Source: Bacillota bacterium (GTDB lineage Bacteria; Bacillota; Clostridia; Christensenellales; JAEXRW01). From it: a stretch of 64,000 nt of DNA. The first letter of the stretch is position 1. Each line of letters starts with the position of its first letter. The position numbers and the translations under genes were made by a program. Below are positions 1 to 8,718 of the stretch, one piece after another. The notes under the pieces were generated by a model, which saw only the letters and a program-made list of their open reading frames with translations, was not told the origin of the DNA and did no database searches. Location: NCBI GenBank assembly GCA_023454175.1, contig JAEXRW010000003.1:101916-165915 (forward strand), read 5' to 3'.

Positions 1-2
1 CT

Positions 3-518
3 CTGGCCCTTTGCGCCGTGAATGATGTCGGGAATTCCTTCCATGTTCAGCAGGGCGACAGGCGCGATTCCATGGCATTCAAATCCCTGTTCACCAAGAA
101 TGTCTACCAGTATGCCTCCATGGTTTTTGTCGCAGTCTCGGTCTTCCTGCTGCTTTCCTCCATCAACGAAATGAACAGCTCGAAGGCATCCTACCCGGAT
201 TCGCTCCCCGCCAGGGTGCAAAGCGTGGTCGGGGATAATTGGGCGGCGCAGGATGGCAAAAGGTACCTGTTCTACGCTTCCGACAAGGATAATCAGGTTT
301 CCGACTATTACCTGCAGTATGTGGGGAGATACTATTTGTACGCGCCGCAGGTGGATGCCGTCAGCACAGTGGACGCAGACACCTTCATGCAGCAGCTCGG
401 TCGTTACGATTATCTTGTGATCATCGAAAGCGACCCGGCCATTGCCGGTTTCATGCGTACGCATTCGGACACCAGCGGCGGCAACGGTATCTATGATGTA
501 AAGGCGACTTTTAAATAG
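3..518 (+). CDS. C-terminal part of a membrane protein, truncated by the window edge
   Basis: The frame is open from the first base of the window, so this is the 3' end of a longer gene; the GTG at 18 is probably internal. The visible ~171 residues contain one hydrophobic helix (around SMVFVAVSVFLLLSS) followed by ~115 polar residues with several Tyr pairs, which would be outside the cell if the helix is the last membrane span. This layout fits the tail of a multi-spanning membrane glycosyltransferase or similar envelope protein, but no diagnostic motif is visible and I do not assign a function. It converges on the GH5 gene with 34 bp between the stop codons. Confidence 0.6.
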   Translation: MALCAVNDVGNSFHVQQGDRRDSMAFKSLFTKNVYQYASMVFVAVSVFLLLSSINEMNSSKASYPDSLPARVQSVVGDNWAAQDGKRYLFYASDKDNQVSDYYLQYVGRYYLYAPQVDAVSTVDADTFMQQLGRYDYLVIIESDPAIAGFMRTHSDTSGGNGIYDVKATFK

Positions 519-534
519 GATGAAATGCTTTTGC

Positions 535-572
535 ATGTGCTGACGCCGGGTATCATTTGCCCGTCAGCGCAT
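535..572. terminator. possible bidirectional hairpin between convergent genes
   Basis: An inverted repeat (left arm ATGTGCTGACG at 535-545, right arm CGTCAGCGCAT at 562-572, one mismatch) has an inner GGG/CC extension. It lies just after the stop at 518 and overlaps the last codons of the GH5 gene. There is no clear T-run, so terminator function is uncertain. Confidence 0.35.
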
Positions 573-1668
573 GTACGATATCGGGATACTTCCATTGCAG
601 CGTGCATCGGTCATAGATGGAGTTGTCCCACCAGATGCAGCCGATATGGGCTGCTCCGGCCTTTTGTGTGACGTAATCTGCCCATTGTGTACGTGCCGCG
701 GTGTTACCCTTGTCCACCGTGCCAAATTCCGTGATGATCACGGGGATGCCCCTGTCGGTGAATAGATGGCGCGCGTCTTCTATCGCCTGGTCGATCTCTT
801 CGGTATCTTCCCTGCTGTTGGGGCTCCATTCGGCTGTTCCCGCTTCGTTTAAAGTGAAATCATATGGCCGGTACAGGTGGATCGATACGATCAGCCTTCC
901 GCCTTTGGGCAATACCAATGCTTTCAATGCTTCAGGTCTCGTGCTCGCGCAGTAGGTGGGGATCAAGAGGTAACGTTCGCCGTTCTTCCCGCCCGATGCG
1001 CGGATGGTCTCCACAAACGCTTCATTCAGTTTGTTCACAGCCTCCCGCGCTTCGGGCGTGCCTTCATCCCACTCGTGTTCCGTACCGATGAGTCGCGGTT
1101 CGTTCATGCCTTCAAACAGCAGGTGTTCATCGTAACCGGCGAAACGCACAGCGATCTGCCCCCATACGGCGCGCATCACGGTCTCCGCCTTTTTCAGGTT
1201 GGCTGGATCCGGTGTATACCAGGCGTCATGGTGCGCGTTGAGGATCACATACAGGCCGTTTTGGATGCCGTAATCGGCCACCTGCTGCACCCTGTCCATC
1301 CATGCATCGTCAATGTGGTATGCTTTATCCATGTGCTCATACCAGGTCACGGGTATGCGTATGGTGTTGAACCCTGCTTCTTTCACTTTGGCGATCATCT
1401 CTGCCGTGGTAAAGGGGTTGCCCCAGTAGGTTTCATACTTTTCCGGTACTGCTTCGGGGTCCTTCAGTCCATGGGCGTCCAGTGTGTTCCCCAGGTTCCA
1501 TCCGGGCTTCATTTTCTGAACGAAAGCGATATCTTTGGAAGGACTGCTGAGTATAGCGGTCAGGACTCCTGCCAGGACTGCCAGCGCCGCAGCACACAGG
1601 ATTATTGCGGTTCTCTTTTTTTGGAAGAGCGTAACTTGCATTTTTTGAATACGGCTCCGGTTGATCAT
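553..1668 (-). CDS. membrane-anchored glycoside hydrolase family 5 (cellulase-like)
   Basis: A GH5 endo-glycanase with a retaining mechanism on beta-linked glycans. The mature part opens with the WNLGNTLDAHG motif, continues with NAHH in the central barrel, the proton donor Glu in FEGMNEPR and the nucleophile Glu in ITEFG; the IWWDNS Trp segment follows. A hydrophobic helix after QKKRTAI near the N-terminus acts as an uncleaved signal anchor or signal peptide. Start choice: ATG at 1668 has AGGAA about 10 bases upstream; ATG at 1641 and TTG at 1728 are alternatives. It is monocistronic between a convergent gene and a transporter terminator. Substrate (cellulose, mannan, xyloglucan) cannot be read from the sequence. 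Confidence 0.9.
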   Translation of the reverse strand: MINRSRIQKMQVTLFQKKRTAIILCAAALAVLAGVLTAILSSPSKDIAFVQKMKPGWNLGNTLDAHGLKDPEAVPEKYETYWGNPFTTAEMIAKVKEAGFNTIRIPVTWYEHMDKAYHIDDAWMDRVQQVADYGIQNGLYVILNAHHDAWYTPDPANLKKAETVMRAVWGQIAVRFAGYDEHLLFEGMNEPRLIGTEHEWDEGTPEAREAVNKLNEAFVETIRASGGKNGERYLLIPTYCASTRPEALKALVLPKGGRLIVSIHLYRPYDFTLNEAGTAEWSPNSREDTEEIDQAIEDARHLFTDRGIPVIITEFGTVDKGNTAARTQWADYVTQKAGAAHIGCIWWDNSIYDRCTLQWKYPDIVHALTGK

Positions 1669-1865
1669 TTGTGTTAGGTTCCTGCTTGCCTGATATTTTC
1701 GTGTCGTACAGCCTGCCATAGAGGTCAAATATGCATGTGACTCTTATCTGGAGTATATCATAATGTGCCGGATCAGGAAAACAACGAACCCATAACGCTG
1801 AAAAGTCGAATAATCTATGAATCTTTGGTGAGTCGGAAGATTTCTGATATGCTTAATCCTCCCCC

Positions 1866-1902
1866 AAAAACCCAAAACACCGGGGATCCCGGTGTTTTGG
1901 GT
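1866..1902 (-). terminator. Rho-independent terminator of the YtfQRT-YjfF-like operon
   Basis: A perfect 14-bp stem (1871-1884 with 1888-1901) has a 3-base loop and is followed on the minus strand by TTTTT (1866-1870). It lies about 50 bp beyond the stop of the last permease gene. Confidence 0.85.
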
Positions 1903-1954
1903 GGAGGAACACGAAGAAACCGACCGTATGCATCACCTTGCAGGATTTCCTTGT

Positions 1955-3082
1955 TCATTCTGATACAAAGTCTTTTCCGGACTTTTTGCGCTTGAGCCGC
2001 ATCCACTCGGGCAGCATCAGCCTGAAGCCGCCTTTTTGGCTGGTACTGACCAGTATGCTTTGGATAACGATGAAGGCAAACAGGAATGCCGAGGTTATCA
2101 CCCTTGGCCACGAGGCGTCAACGATGCCGAGCAGCGGCACTACGCGTTCAATGAGCGCATTGAATAATACGCCGAAAAGCGTACCGATGGGGAGCCCCAT
2201 GCCCCCGGTCAGCATTGCACCGCCGATTACGCTGGACGATATGGCGTCGATTTCATAGCCGTATCCGTTCCCGGGATTGCCTTGCGGAGCAAAAAGGGTA
2301 TAAAGCAGGCCTCCGATGCCTGCCAGCAGGCCCGAAAGTACATACGCCAGGAACCTTGTCCGCTTGACGTTGATCCCCATCAGCAGCGCGCTCTGGGGAT
2401 TGCCTCCGATAGCATAGAGGGAGCGCCCGAACCTGGTCTTCTTCATCACGACGATCACGACGATCAATACGACGATGGCCACGATGGCTGCCGGAGTGAG
2501 ATATGCCACGTCATGGCTGCCGTTATTGCGTAAATTGTACAAAAACGGGATATACACCTTCGCGCTCGACCAGCTCAGGAATGTCGGGTCTTTTATCGCC
2601 ACCGAGCCGGTGTTGAGCACGCTGATCATCCCCTGGGCAAAAAACAGGCCTGTCAGCGTTACGATAAATGGCTGGATCTCCATATAGGAGACCAGGAAAC
2701 CCTGGACGATGCCGAAAGCCAGCCCTATGCCCAGCGCCAGCGGGATGGTCCATATCGCGCTTACCCCGTTTCCCATCAGCATCACGGCGATGGCCATGCT
2801 GACCAATCCTGTCACGCGGCCCACGGAGATGTCTATGCCGCCGGTGATGATCACAACGGTTAACCCCAGGGCAAGCATCAGCAGGTAGGCCTTGTTGTTG
2901 AACATGTTGAAGAATACAGAGAATTTTGCAAAGTTGCTCTCTTTAAACAGGAACATCGAGAGAACGTAAAGCAGCACATACAGCGAGATCGTAACCAGCA
3001 GCAGTATCCCTGCATTGCTCATGCCTTTGCGTTTTTTGATAGTATCCCTGCCTGGCATGGTGTTTTTCCTACTGTCATTCAT
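1955..3082 (-). CDS. yjfF: sugar ABC transporter permease, YjfF-like
   Basis: An integral membrane permease of the ribose/galactofuranose type (BPD_transp_2 family), predicted to pair with the preceding permease and the ATPase. About 8-10 hydrophobic helices are visible, with the family signatures GGIDISVGRV in the middle and the EAA-like cytoplasmic loop AIGGNPQSALLMGINV. The C-terminal stretch IDAISSSVIGG...TGGMGLPIGTLFGV matches YjfF rather than RbsC in my memory of the family. Start at ATG 3082: TGGAGG is 8 bases upstream and overlaps the stop codon of the upstream gene, so the pair is probably translationally coupled; the longer open frame to 3172 lies inside the previous gene. Last gene of the operon, followed by a strong terminator. 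Confidence 0.88.
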   Translation of the reverse strand: MNDSRKNTMPGRDTIKKRKGMSNAGILLLVTISLYVLLYVLSMFLFKESNFAKFSVFFNMFNNKAYLLMLALGLTVVIITGGIDISVGRVTGLVSMAIAVMLMGNGVSAIWTIPLALGIGLAFGIVQGFLVSYMEIQPFIVTLTGLFFAQGMISVLNTGSVAIKDPTFLSWSSAKVYIPFLYNLRNNGSHDVAYLTPAAIVAIVVLIVVIVVMKKTRFGRSLYAIGGNPQSALLMGINVKRTRFLAYVLSGLLAGIGGLLYTLFAPQGNPGNGYGYEIDAISSSVIGGAMLTGGMGLPIGTLFGVLFNALIERVVPLLGIVDASWPRVITSAFLFAFIVIQSILVSTSQKGGFRLMLPEWMRLKRKKSGKDFVSE

Positions 3083-3086
3083 TGCG

Positions 3087-4181
3087 TTAACCTCCAACGG
3101 ACACGTTCTTGCGGAATACTTTGCGGGCCAGCTTTTTGAGTTTGTCTTTGAATACATCGCTGCTGGCCACAATGATCACGATGATGATCAGCGCTTTGTA
3201 TACGTACAGTTGGTCCGCGCGTACATTCATGGCATATAGTGTCGTGGTTATGGCCTGTATGGTATAGGCCCCGATAACAGAACCCGCTATGCTGAATTTG
3301 CCGCCGGCTATCAGGTTGCCGCCCAACGCCACCGCCAGTATGGCGTCCATCTCTATGCCAGGGCCCAGATCCTTGGAATCCACGCTCGCCAGGCTGCTGG
3401 ACTCCACGAGCCCCGCCGCTCCCGCCAATACGCCGCACAGGATAAACGCTCCGAATATGACAGCGCGGGCGTTGAGTCCCACGAGTCGGGATGACGAACG
3501 GTTCATCCCCACGCTCTGGGCATAGAGGCCGAAACTCGTCAGTTTTATGAATAGGACCACGAGAATGACGATCAAAACAGATACCAGGATCGTTGTTCGG
3601 ATCGGCACGCCGGGTATTTGGACCCCCAGATATTTATATACAGGATTCATGATATAGATGGTTTGCCCGTATGTGATCTGCTTCGCTATTGAACGCCCGG
3701 CCGTAAACAGGACGAGCGTTGCGATCATCGGCTGGATTTTCAGGCCCGACACCAGGAACCCGTTGAAAGCGCCGCACAGCGCTCCGCCAAGCAGCCCCAC
3801 AACATACGCCAGGATGAGCGGATTATGGAAGACGTCCGTCCTGTATTCCGCACCGTTCAGCATCAGTCCGCAGAAACTGGCCGCGATCGCCATGATGGCG
3901 CCCACGCTGATATCCGGCCCTCCGGATGCCGCTATGACCAGCTGCATGCCCAGTGTTATAATGACAAGCGTGCTGGCTTCATCCAGGATGGTGGGGATAT
4001 AGCCTGAAAGCAAGCCATTGTTCATGGATATTTCAAAAAAGTTGGGTGTCGTGATGATATTCTGTATTACCACGATCAACAAAATGACCAATGGAAAAGT
4101 AAGCCGGTTGGTCAGCAGCCTCTTTAAAAACGACTTTCCGGCTGGTCCTACAGGTTTTATTGCGCTGTTTGCATTGCTCAT
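3087..4181 (-). CDS. ytfT: sugar ABC transporter permease, YtfT-like
   Basis: The first of two permeases of the importer. A hydrophobic protein with the signature GGPDISVGAIMAIAA in the second quarter (Pro replaces the usual Ile of GGIDLS) and the coupling loop SVGMNRSSSRLVGLNA. The closing part, IEMDAILAVALGGNLIAGG, is the conserved transport motif of this permease family. The ATG overlaps the ATPase stop by four bases (ATGA), so translation is coupled. Two distinct permease genes instead of one permease used as a homodimer is the arrangement of the galactofuranose importer YtfQRT-YjfF; substrate assignment by homology is therefore galactofuranose or a related sugar, not proven. Confidence 0.88.
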   Translation of the reverse strand: MSNANSAIKPVGPAGKSFLKRLLTNRLTFPLVILLIVVIQNIITTPNFFEISMNNGLLSGYIPTILDEASTLVIITLGMQLVIAASGGPDISVGAIMAIAASFCGLMLNGAEYRTDVFHNPLILAYVVGLLGGALCGAFNGFLVSGLKIQPMIATLVLFTAGRSIAKQITYGQTIYIMNPVYKYLGVQIPGVPIRTTILVSVLIVILVVLFIKLTSFGLYAQSVGMNRSSSRLVGLNARAVIFGAFILCGVLAGAAGLVESSSLASVDSKDLGPGIEMDAILAVALGGNLIAGGKFSIAGSVIGAYTIQAITTTLYAMNVRADQLYVYKALIIIVIIVASSDVFKDKLKKLARKVFRKNVSVGG

Positions 4182-5713
4182 CGTCCCTCGTCCCCCCCTG
4201 CTATTGTCCGCATGATCGTATTCTGGTTCAGCTCGCCCTGGGTCAGCTCTCCCACTTTATACCGGTCCCGCATGACCACCATGCGGGAGCATGTCCGCAG
4301 CATCTCATCCATCTCCGAGGAAATGAAAGCCACGCTCTTGCCTTCGCCCGCAAGCTTCAGGATGAGTTTCTGTATTTCCGTTTTCGTGCCGATATCGATC
4401 CCGCGTGTAGGTTCGTCCAGTATCATGAATTCAGGATTGGTGAGCAGCCAGCGCGCCACGATCACCTTCTGCTGATTGCCGCCCGAAAGGCTCTTGATCG
4501 GCGTTTCGATGCTTGCGGTCTTGATATTGAGCAGTTTGATATATTCGTCGGCGTATTTCTCCGTTTCTTTCCGTGTCAAACGCCTGAACATCCCGCGTTT
4601 TGCCTGAAGGGCGATGATGATATTTTCCCGCACCGAAAGATCTGCAAAAATCCCGTCGACTTTTCTGTCCTCCGGCAGGTAGGCCATCCCTTTCTTCATT
4701 GCGTCCAGCGGGTTTTTGATCCTGGCTCTTTTCCCTTTTATGAAGAGCTGTCCTTCGACAGCTTTGTCAGCGCCGTAGATCGCCCGCACCATCTCGCTTC
4801 GGCCCGAACCCAGCAATCCGCTGAAGCCCACGACCTCGCCTTTGTACATTTTCAGGTCAAAGGGTGCGATTTTGGAAGTGCCGCTCGAAAGATTGCGGGC
4901 TTCTATCATGGGGATTTCCTCTGCAAACCTGGATTCGTCTTTATCGACGCTGAGGTTCGACAGGTTTTCGATTTCCTTGCCCATCATCTTTGTTACCAGT
5001 TCCAGGCGCGGCAGGTTTTCCACTTCAAATTCCCCAACCAGTTCCCCGTTCCGCAGTACCGTTATGCGGTCGCAGATTTCATAGGCCTGCTCGAGGAAAT
5101 GGGTGATGAAAATGATTCCCACGCCGTTTTCCTTGAGGTGCCGCATGAGCGAAAAGAGTTTCTTCACCTCGTCTGCGTCGAGGGACGAGGTGGGTTCATC
5201 CAGGATCAGGAATTTGCATTCCGTGTTCACAGCGCGCGCGATCGCGATCATCTGCTGGATTGCGATCGAATAGCTGTCCAGCTGCACTGTCGGATCGGCC
5301 GATATTTTGAGTTCTTTCAGTAATTTCGCCGCTTTTCGGTTCATCTTTCTCCAGCCGATCAGGCCCTTTGTACGTTCACACCCCAGGAAAAGATTTTCCG
5401 CCACGGTGAGATTCCAGCATAGGTTCACTTCCTGGTAAACGGTGCTGATCCCGTGCTTTTGTGCATCCTGCGGCGAACGTATCACGATAGGATTTCCGTC
5501 CAGTCTCACGCTTCCCTCATCCATGAGATACACACCGGTCAGCACCTTCACGAGCGTGGACTTTCCGGCGCCGTTCTCACCCATCAGTCCGTGTATCTCT
5601 CCGCGGCGCAGTTTGAAAGCGACGTTATTGAGTGCGCACACGCCGGGGAACGATTTTCCGATACCATTCATCGTCAGTGCGGGGATGTTTTGTTCGTGCT
5701 TTATCGTATTCAT
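4178..5713 (-). CDS. ytfR: sugar ABC transporter ATP-binding protein, YtfR/RbsA-like
   Basis: A tandem-domain ATPase (511 residues, normal for RbsA/MglA/YtfR). The N-terminal domain has an intact Walker A (GENGAGKST), the Q-loop segment STVYQEVNLC and Walker B (LILDEPTSSLD). The C-terminal domain has a degenerate P-loop (GLLGSGRSE), the signature SGGNQQKV and Walker B (ILDEPTRGID), the asymmetry typical of this class. ATG at 5713 is preceded by AGGGTGAG. It energises the two downstream permeases. It is separated from the upstream binding-protein gene by 156 bp containing a hairpin, which probably lowers its expression relative to the binding protein. Confidence 0.93.
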   Translation of the reverse strand: MNTIKHEQNIPALTMNGIGKSFPGVCALNNVAFKLRRGEIHGLMGENGAGKSTLVKVLTGVYLMDEGSVRLDGNPIVIRSPQDAQKHGISTVYQEVNLCWNLTVAENLFLGCERTKGLIGWRKMNRKAAKLLKELKISADPTVQLDSYSIAIQQMIAIARAVNTECKFLILDEPTSSLDADEVKKLFSLMRHLKENGVGIIFITHFLEQAYEICDRITVLRNGELVGEFEVENLPRLELVTKMMGKEIENLSNLSVDKDESRFAEEIPMIEARNLSSGTSKIAPFDLKMYKGEVVGFSGLLGSGRSEMVRAIYGADKAVEGQLFIKGKRARIKNPLDAMKKGMAYLPEDRKVDGIFADLSVRENIIIALQAKRGMFRRLTRKETEKYADEYIKLLNIKTASIETPIKSLSGGNQQKVIVARWLLTNPEFMILDEPTRGIDIGTKTEIQKLILKLAGEGKSVAFISSEMDEMLRTCSRMVVMRDRYKVGELTQGELNQNTIMRTIAGGDEGR

Positions 5714-5783
5714 AAAATAACGCTCACCCTAATCATGAAATTGGAAGCTATAAATCATTATGCTGGGATTACATGCTTTGGCC

Positions 5784-5806
5784 GGGGAGATCTATGAGAT
5801 CCCCCC
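5784..5806 (-). promoter_or_regulatory. intercistronic hairpin after the binding-protein gene
   Basis: On the minus strand GGGGGGATCT and AGATCTCCCC pair over ten positions (one G-U) around a 3-base loop. No T-run follows. It sits 64 bp after the binding-protein stop and before the ATPase gene, the usual place for a 3'-stabilising or partly terminating hairpin that keeps the binding protein in excess. Confidence 0.6.
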
Positions 5807-5869
5807 GAACCAAATACCGGTTTCCTGATTCACATTGAATATCCCGTTTGTATGGTCTCCTGCCGGTTA

Positions 5870-6919
5870 TTAATACGGACGGGCATCAATGATCGCCTGG
5901 GTAATGGTGTCATAGTAGAATGCGGTTTCGTCGATGGATTCTTTCTTTTCAGGGGTCCCGCCGCCTTGGAGCTTCTTGAGGATCTCGGCTACTTTCGGTC
6001 CCAGCAGAGGATTGCATTCCACGTTGCAGTTGATATCGCCTTCCAGCGTCTTCTGCAGATACGCCCGGTTTGCGTCGAAGGAGATGATGGCTACGCCGTC
6101 TTTCCCGCCGACTTTCTTGCCGGCCTCTTTCAGGGCCTGGATGGCGCCGTCCGCCATGTTGTCGTTTTCAGCATAGACGCAATCGATCTTGTCGCCGTAC
6201 TGTTTGATCCAGGAAGCCATGACTTCTTTCGCTTTGGGGGTGCTCCAGTCGCCTGTTTGCCGCGCAAGCAGCTTCCAGTTGCTGTTCTTGGTGATGCCAT
6301 CATCCAGCGCCTTGCTGCGTCCTTCCTGGGCAGATGCGCCCAGCTGTCCCTGCAGGTTGACGATGTTGACCGTCTTGGTGGCGTCCGGGAATCTCTTCGA
6401 GATCCAATCGGTGGCCTTCACGCCTTCGTTATAGAAGCCGCCGCCCACCCAGCAGACATAAAGATCTTCGGGGGCTTTGATGGTGCGGTCCATCAGGATA
6501 ACGGGTATGCCCGCTGTCTTGGCGTTGCCGAGAACGGTATCCCACCCGTCCGAGTTCACAGCGGCGACAACGATGTAGTCCACTTCCTGGTCAATGAATC
6601 CCTGAACGTCGGCTACCTGCTTCGCAGCGTCGTTGTTGGAGTCGGCCAGGATCAGCTCGAAGCCGTTCTCCTTGCTGAGTGCTTCCTGCACAGACTTGGT
6701 GTTGGCTTTGCGCCAGTCGGACTCGTCCGCTTTGCACTGCGCAAACCCAACTTTGATCAGCTTGTTCTCTGCCGGTGCAGTTGTTGCCGGTGCTGCGGTT
6801 GTAGGAGCAACAGTCGCCGCCTGCGAGGCCGGGGGAGTGGTTCCGCCGCCGCAGCCGGCCAGCGTGAATACCATCGCCACCGCGACGAGGAGCAAAAAGC
6901 ACTTGGTAAAGAGTTTCAT
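5870..6919 (-). CDS. ytfQ: sugar-binding lipoprotein, YtfQ-like
   Basis: Extracellular solute-binding protein of the periplasmic-binding-protein-like I fold (Peripla_BP_4). The signal peptide MKLFTKCFLLLVAVAMVF ends in the lipobox LAGC, followed by a Gly/Pro/Ala/Thr-rich flexible linker of ~30 residues. The mature protein begins KVGFAQCKADESDWRKA and contains VDYIVVAAV and ILMDRTI, all close in pattern to YtfQ. An AGGAG site lies upstream of the ATG. It is the transport partner of the ATPase and permeases. A leader with a TATAAT box lies upstream, so it may have its own regulated promoter besides readthrough from the sensor genes. Confidence 0.92.
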   Translation of the reverse strand: MKLFTKCFLLLVAVAMVFTLAGCGGGTTPPASQAATVAPTTAAPATTAPAENKLIKVGFAQCKADESDWRKANTKSVQEALSKENGFELILADSNNDAAKQVADVQGFIDQEVDYIVVAAVNSDGWDTVLGNAKTAGIPVILMDRTIKAPEDLYVCWVGGGFYNEGVKATDWISKRFPDATKTVNIVNLQGQLGASAQEGRSKALDDGITKNSNWKLLARQTGDWSTPKAKEVMASWIKQYGDKIDCVYAENDNMADGAIQALKEAGKKVGGKDGVAIISFDANRAYLQKTLEGDINCNVECNPLLGPKVAEILKKLQGGGTPEKKESIDETAFYYDTITQAIIDARPY

Positions 6920-6996
6920 AAGGATTCTCCTCCAATATAAGATTTAGATGCACGCATGCCGCTGTTTGGGGATGCGTTTTGCGTGAATCCGGCATC

Positions 6997-7002
6997 ATTA
7001 TA
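6997..7002 (-). promoter_or_regulatory. candidate -10 box of the importer operon, no good -35
   Basis: TATAAT on the minus strand, about 78 bp before the binding-protein ATG. The -35 position does not resemble TTGACA, which fits an activator-dependent promoter; the AraC-type response regulator just upstream is the obvious candidate. A small inverted repeat, GGGTA-N5-TACCC (7060-7074), lies about 60-75 bp further upstream. Confidence 0.35.
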
Positions 7003-7087
7003 GTGAGGAGCATGGGTCAGGCTCCATTGAAATGCTTCGGGGATACGTTGAAGTTTTTAGGGTAAACTGTACCCGCATGAAGTGATA

Positions 7088-8710
7088 CTAAGAATCGAGT
7101 TTGATTTTTTCTTTATACATTGGATTATTTTCCTGCCTGTACTCGCTAGGCGTCTGTCCCGTTTCTTTTTTGAAGCAAAAGCTGAAATAATGCGGGTCGT
7201 TGTACCCCACTTCGTAGGCGATCTCCGATGAACGCATCTCTGAACTTTTCAGTAGCGTCTTTGCCTTTTTGATCCGTAGGCTGATCAGATATTCGATGAA
7301 GGTTTCTCCAGTCGCCTGTGAGAAAAGGGTGCTGAAATGATTGGGGCTGATATTCACATGCGCAGCCACCGTTTTGAGCGATATCTGGGCATCGGCAAAG
7401 TTGCTGTTGATGTATTCCTTTGCTTTCCCCACCAGATTGTCCTGCCTGCCGTCGGTCAGCCTGTCCCGGTAGTCCAGTACGCGCTCAAGGACCTCTTTGA
7501 GCATTTCCTCCAGTTGCTGGACGCTTTCGATGCGCATGTGGGCTCTGTCGGGCTGGGAAAGCATGGGGAGGACGTCGCTGATGTCCCCTCCCGTCTCATT
7601 GATATAGGTCCCACAGAATACCACGGCGTTCATGAACACGTAGTAGGAAAACACAGTGGACTTCAGGTCCGCTTCGTTGAAGCTGCGGATATAGCCGGAT
7701 ATGGCGCCGGGGATGTCGTTTTTCGTACCATTGTTCAAAAGGTTCGTGATATCGGGCTTGTCCTCCACGTCCTTGATATCGTAGCTTCCTGCGTTGATAT
7801 CGTTGATCCCGATGATACGGTTCCCCCCGAAGGCGTACCTGAAATCCCGCGCCGTACAGGCGTCCCGGTACGAGCGCGATATTTCCTGCATCCTTGAGCA
7901 TATGCTTCCGATCCCGATGACGACGGGGCATTCCGTATTTCTTTCCACTTCGTGCATGATGGATTGCGCCGTGCCGTAAGCGGTCTCCTCCAACTGGACG
8001 CAGTCGCTTCCCTTGATGATCAGTGTGGTCTCCTCGAGGTTGCGTTTCACCAGGATGATATCCTTGTCCGCGCATACCGTATCGAAGATCGCCATATCCG
8101 TTTTGACATATTCCGAGTGTTCGATGGGTGCCAGCGTCTTGCCGGTATTGCGGATGGAAAGAACGATATAGTATTTGGACAGGATATTGATGTCAAAATT
8201 CTTGCACTTGTCCAGTATCTCGGAGGGCGATACCAGTCCCAGCAGCAGGTCGTTCAGGAATTGGTTGCACAGCAGCGGCCTGCTTTTTTCCAATTGTTCT
8301 TTTAATGCCGCCATATCCCGGTTTTTCTTCTTCTCTTCCTCTATTTGCAGGACCGCTTTGTTGATGACCTCAAGGATCTGTTGTGCGTTGAATGGTTTCA
8401 GCAGGTATTCCGCTACGCCGATGCTGATGGCCTCCCTGGCATAGGTGAATTCATCATGTCCGCTGAGGATGATGATCTTGATCCAGGGCATGCTTTTTCG
8501 TACGATGCGGCTCAGTTCCAGCCCGTCCATGAAGGGCATCTTGATATCCGTCAGCAGGATATCGGGCTTTATCTCCTGGATCAGAGGCAATGCCATTTCG
8601 CCGTCCTGGGCTTCTCCGGCAAAAACAAGGTTGGACTTGTCCCACTCCACGTTTTCGCGCAGTCCCTCCCGTACCACGATCTCATCATCCACGACGAATA
8701 CCTTATACAT
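7088..8710 (-). CDS. response regulator, CheY receiver plus AraC-type DNA-binding domain
   Basis: 540 residues. The N-terminal receiver (about 1-120) starts with KVFVVDDE and has the phospho-acceptor Asp in LLTDIKMP and the conserved Lys in YLLKPFNA. A ~300-residue linker of the YesN type follows, then a C-terminal AraC double helix-turn-helix (about 430-535) with the signature VGYNDPHYFSFCFKKETG. It is the output partner of the kinase directly upstream (8 bp gap). The natural target is the ytfQ-like promoter downstream. Phosphorylation would follow sugar binding by the lipoprotein at 10186-11169. Confidence 0.92.
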   Translation of the reverse strand: MYKVFVVDDEIVVREGLRENVEWDKSNLVFAGEAQDGEMALPLIQEIKPDILLTDIKMPFMDGLELSRIVRKSMPWIKIIILSGHDEFTYAREAISIGVAEYLLKPFNAQQILEVINKAVLQIEEEKKKNRDMAALKEQLEKSRPLLCNQFLNDLLLGLVSPSEILDKCKNFDINILSKYYIVLSIRNTGKTLAPIEHSEYVKTDMAIFDTVCADKDIILVKRNLEETTLIIKGSDCVQLEETAYGTAQSIMHEVERNTECPVVIGIGSICSRMQEISRSYRDACTARDFRYAFGGNRIIGINDINAGSYDIKDVEDKPDITNLLNNGTKNDIPGAISGYIRSFNEADLKSTVFSYYVFMNAVVFCGTYINETGGDISDVLPMLSQPDRAHMRIESVQQLEEMLKEVLERVLDYRDRLTDGRQDNLVGKAKEYINSNFADAQISLKTVAAHVNISPNHFSTLFSQATGETFIEYLISLRIKKAKTLLKSSEMRSSEIAYEVGYNDPHYFSFCFKKETGQTPSEYRQENNPMYKEKIKLDS

Positions 8711-8718
8711 AGAGTCGC

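Noticed and set aside
4160..5323. 387-codon open frame on the plus strand
   Set aside because: Opposite the intact YtfR-like ATPase; no family motif.
5852..6940. 362-codon open frame on the plus strand
   Set aside because: Antisense to the YtfQ-like lipoprotein; low-complexity Cys/Arg/Gly end arises from the reverse of the Thr/Ala linker.
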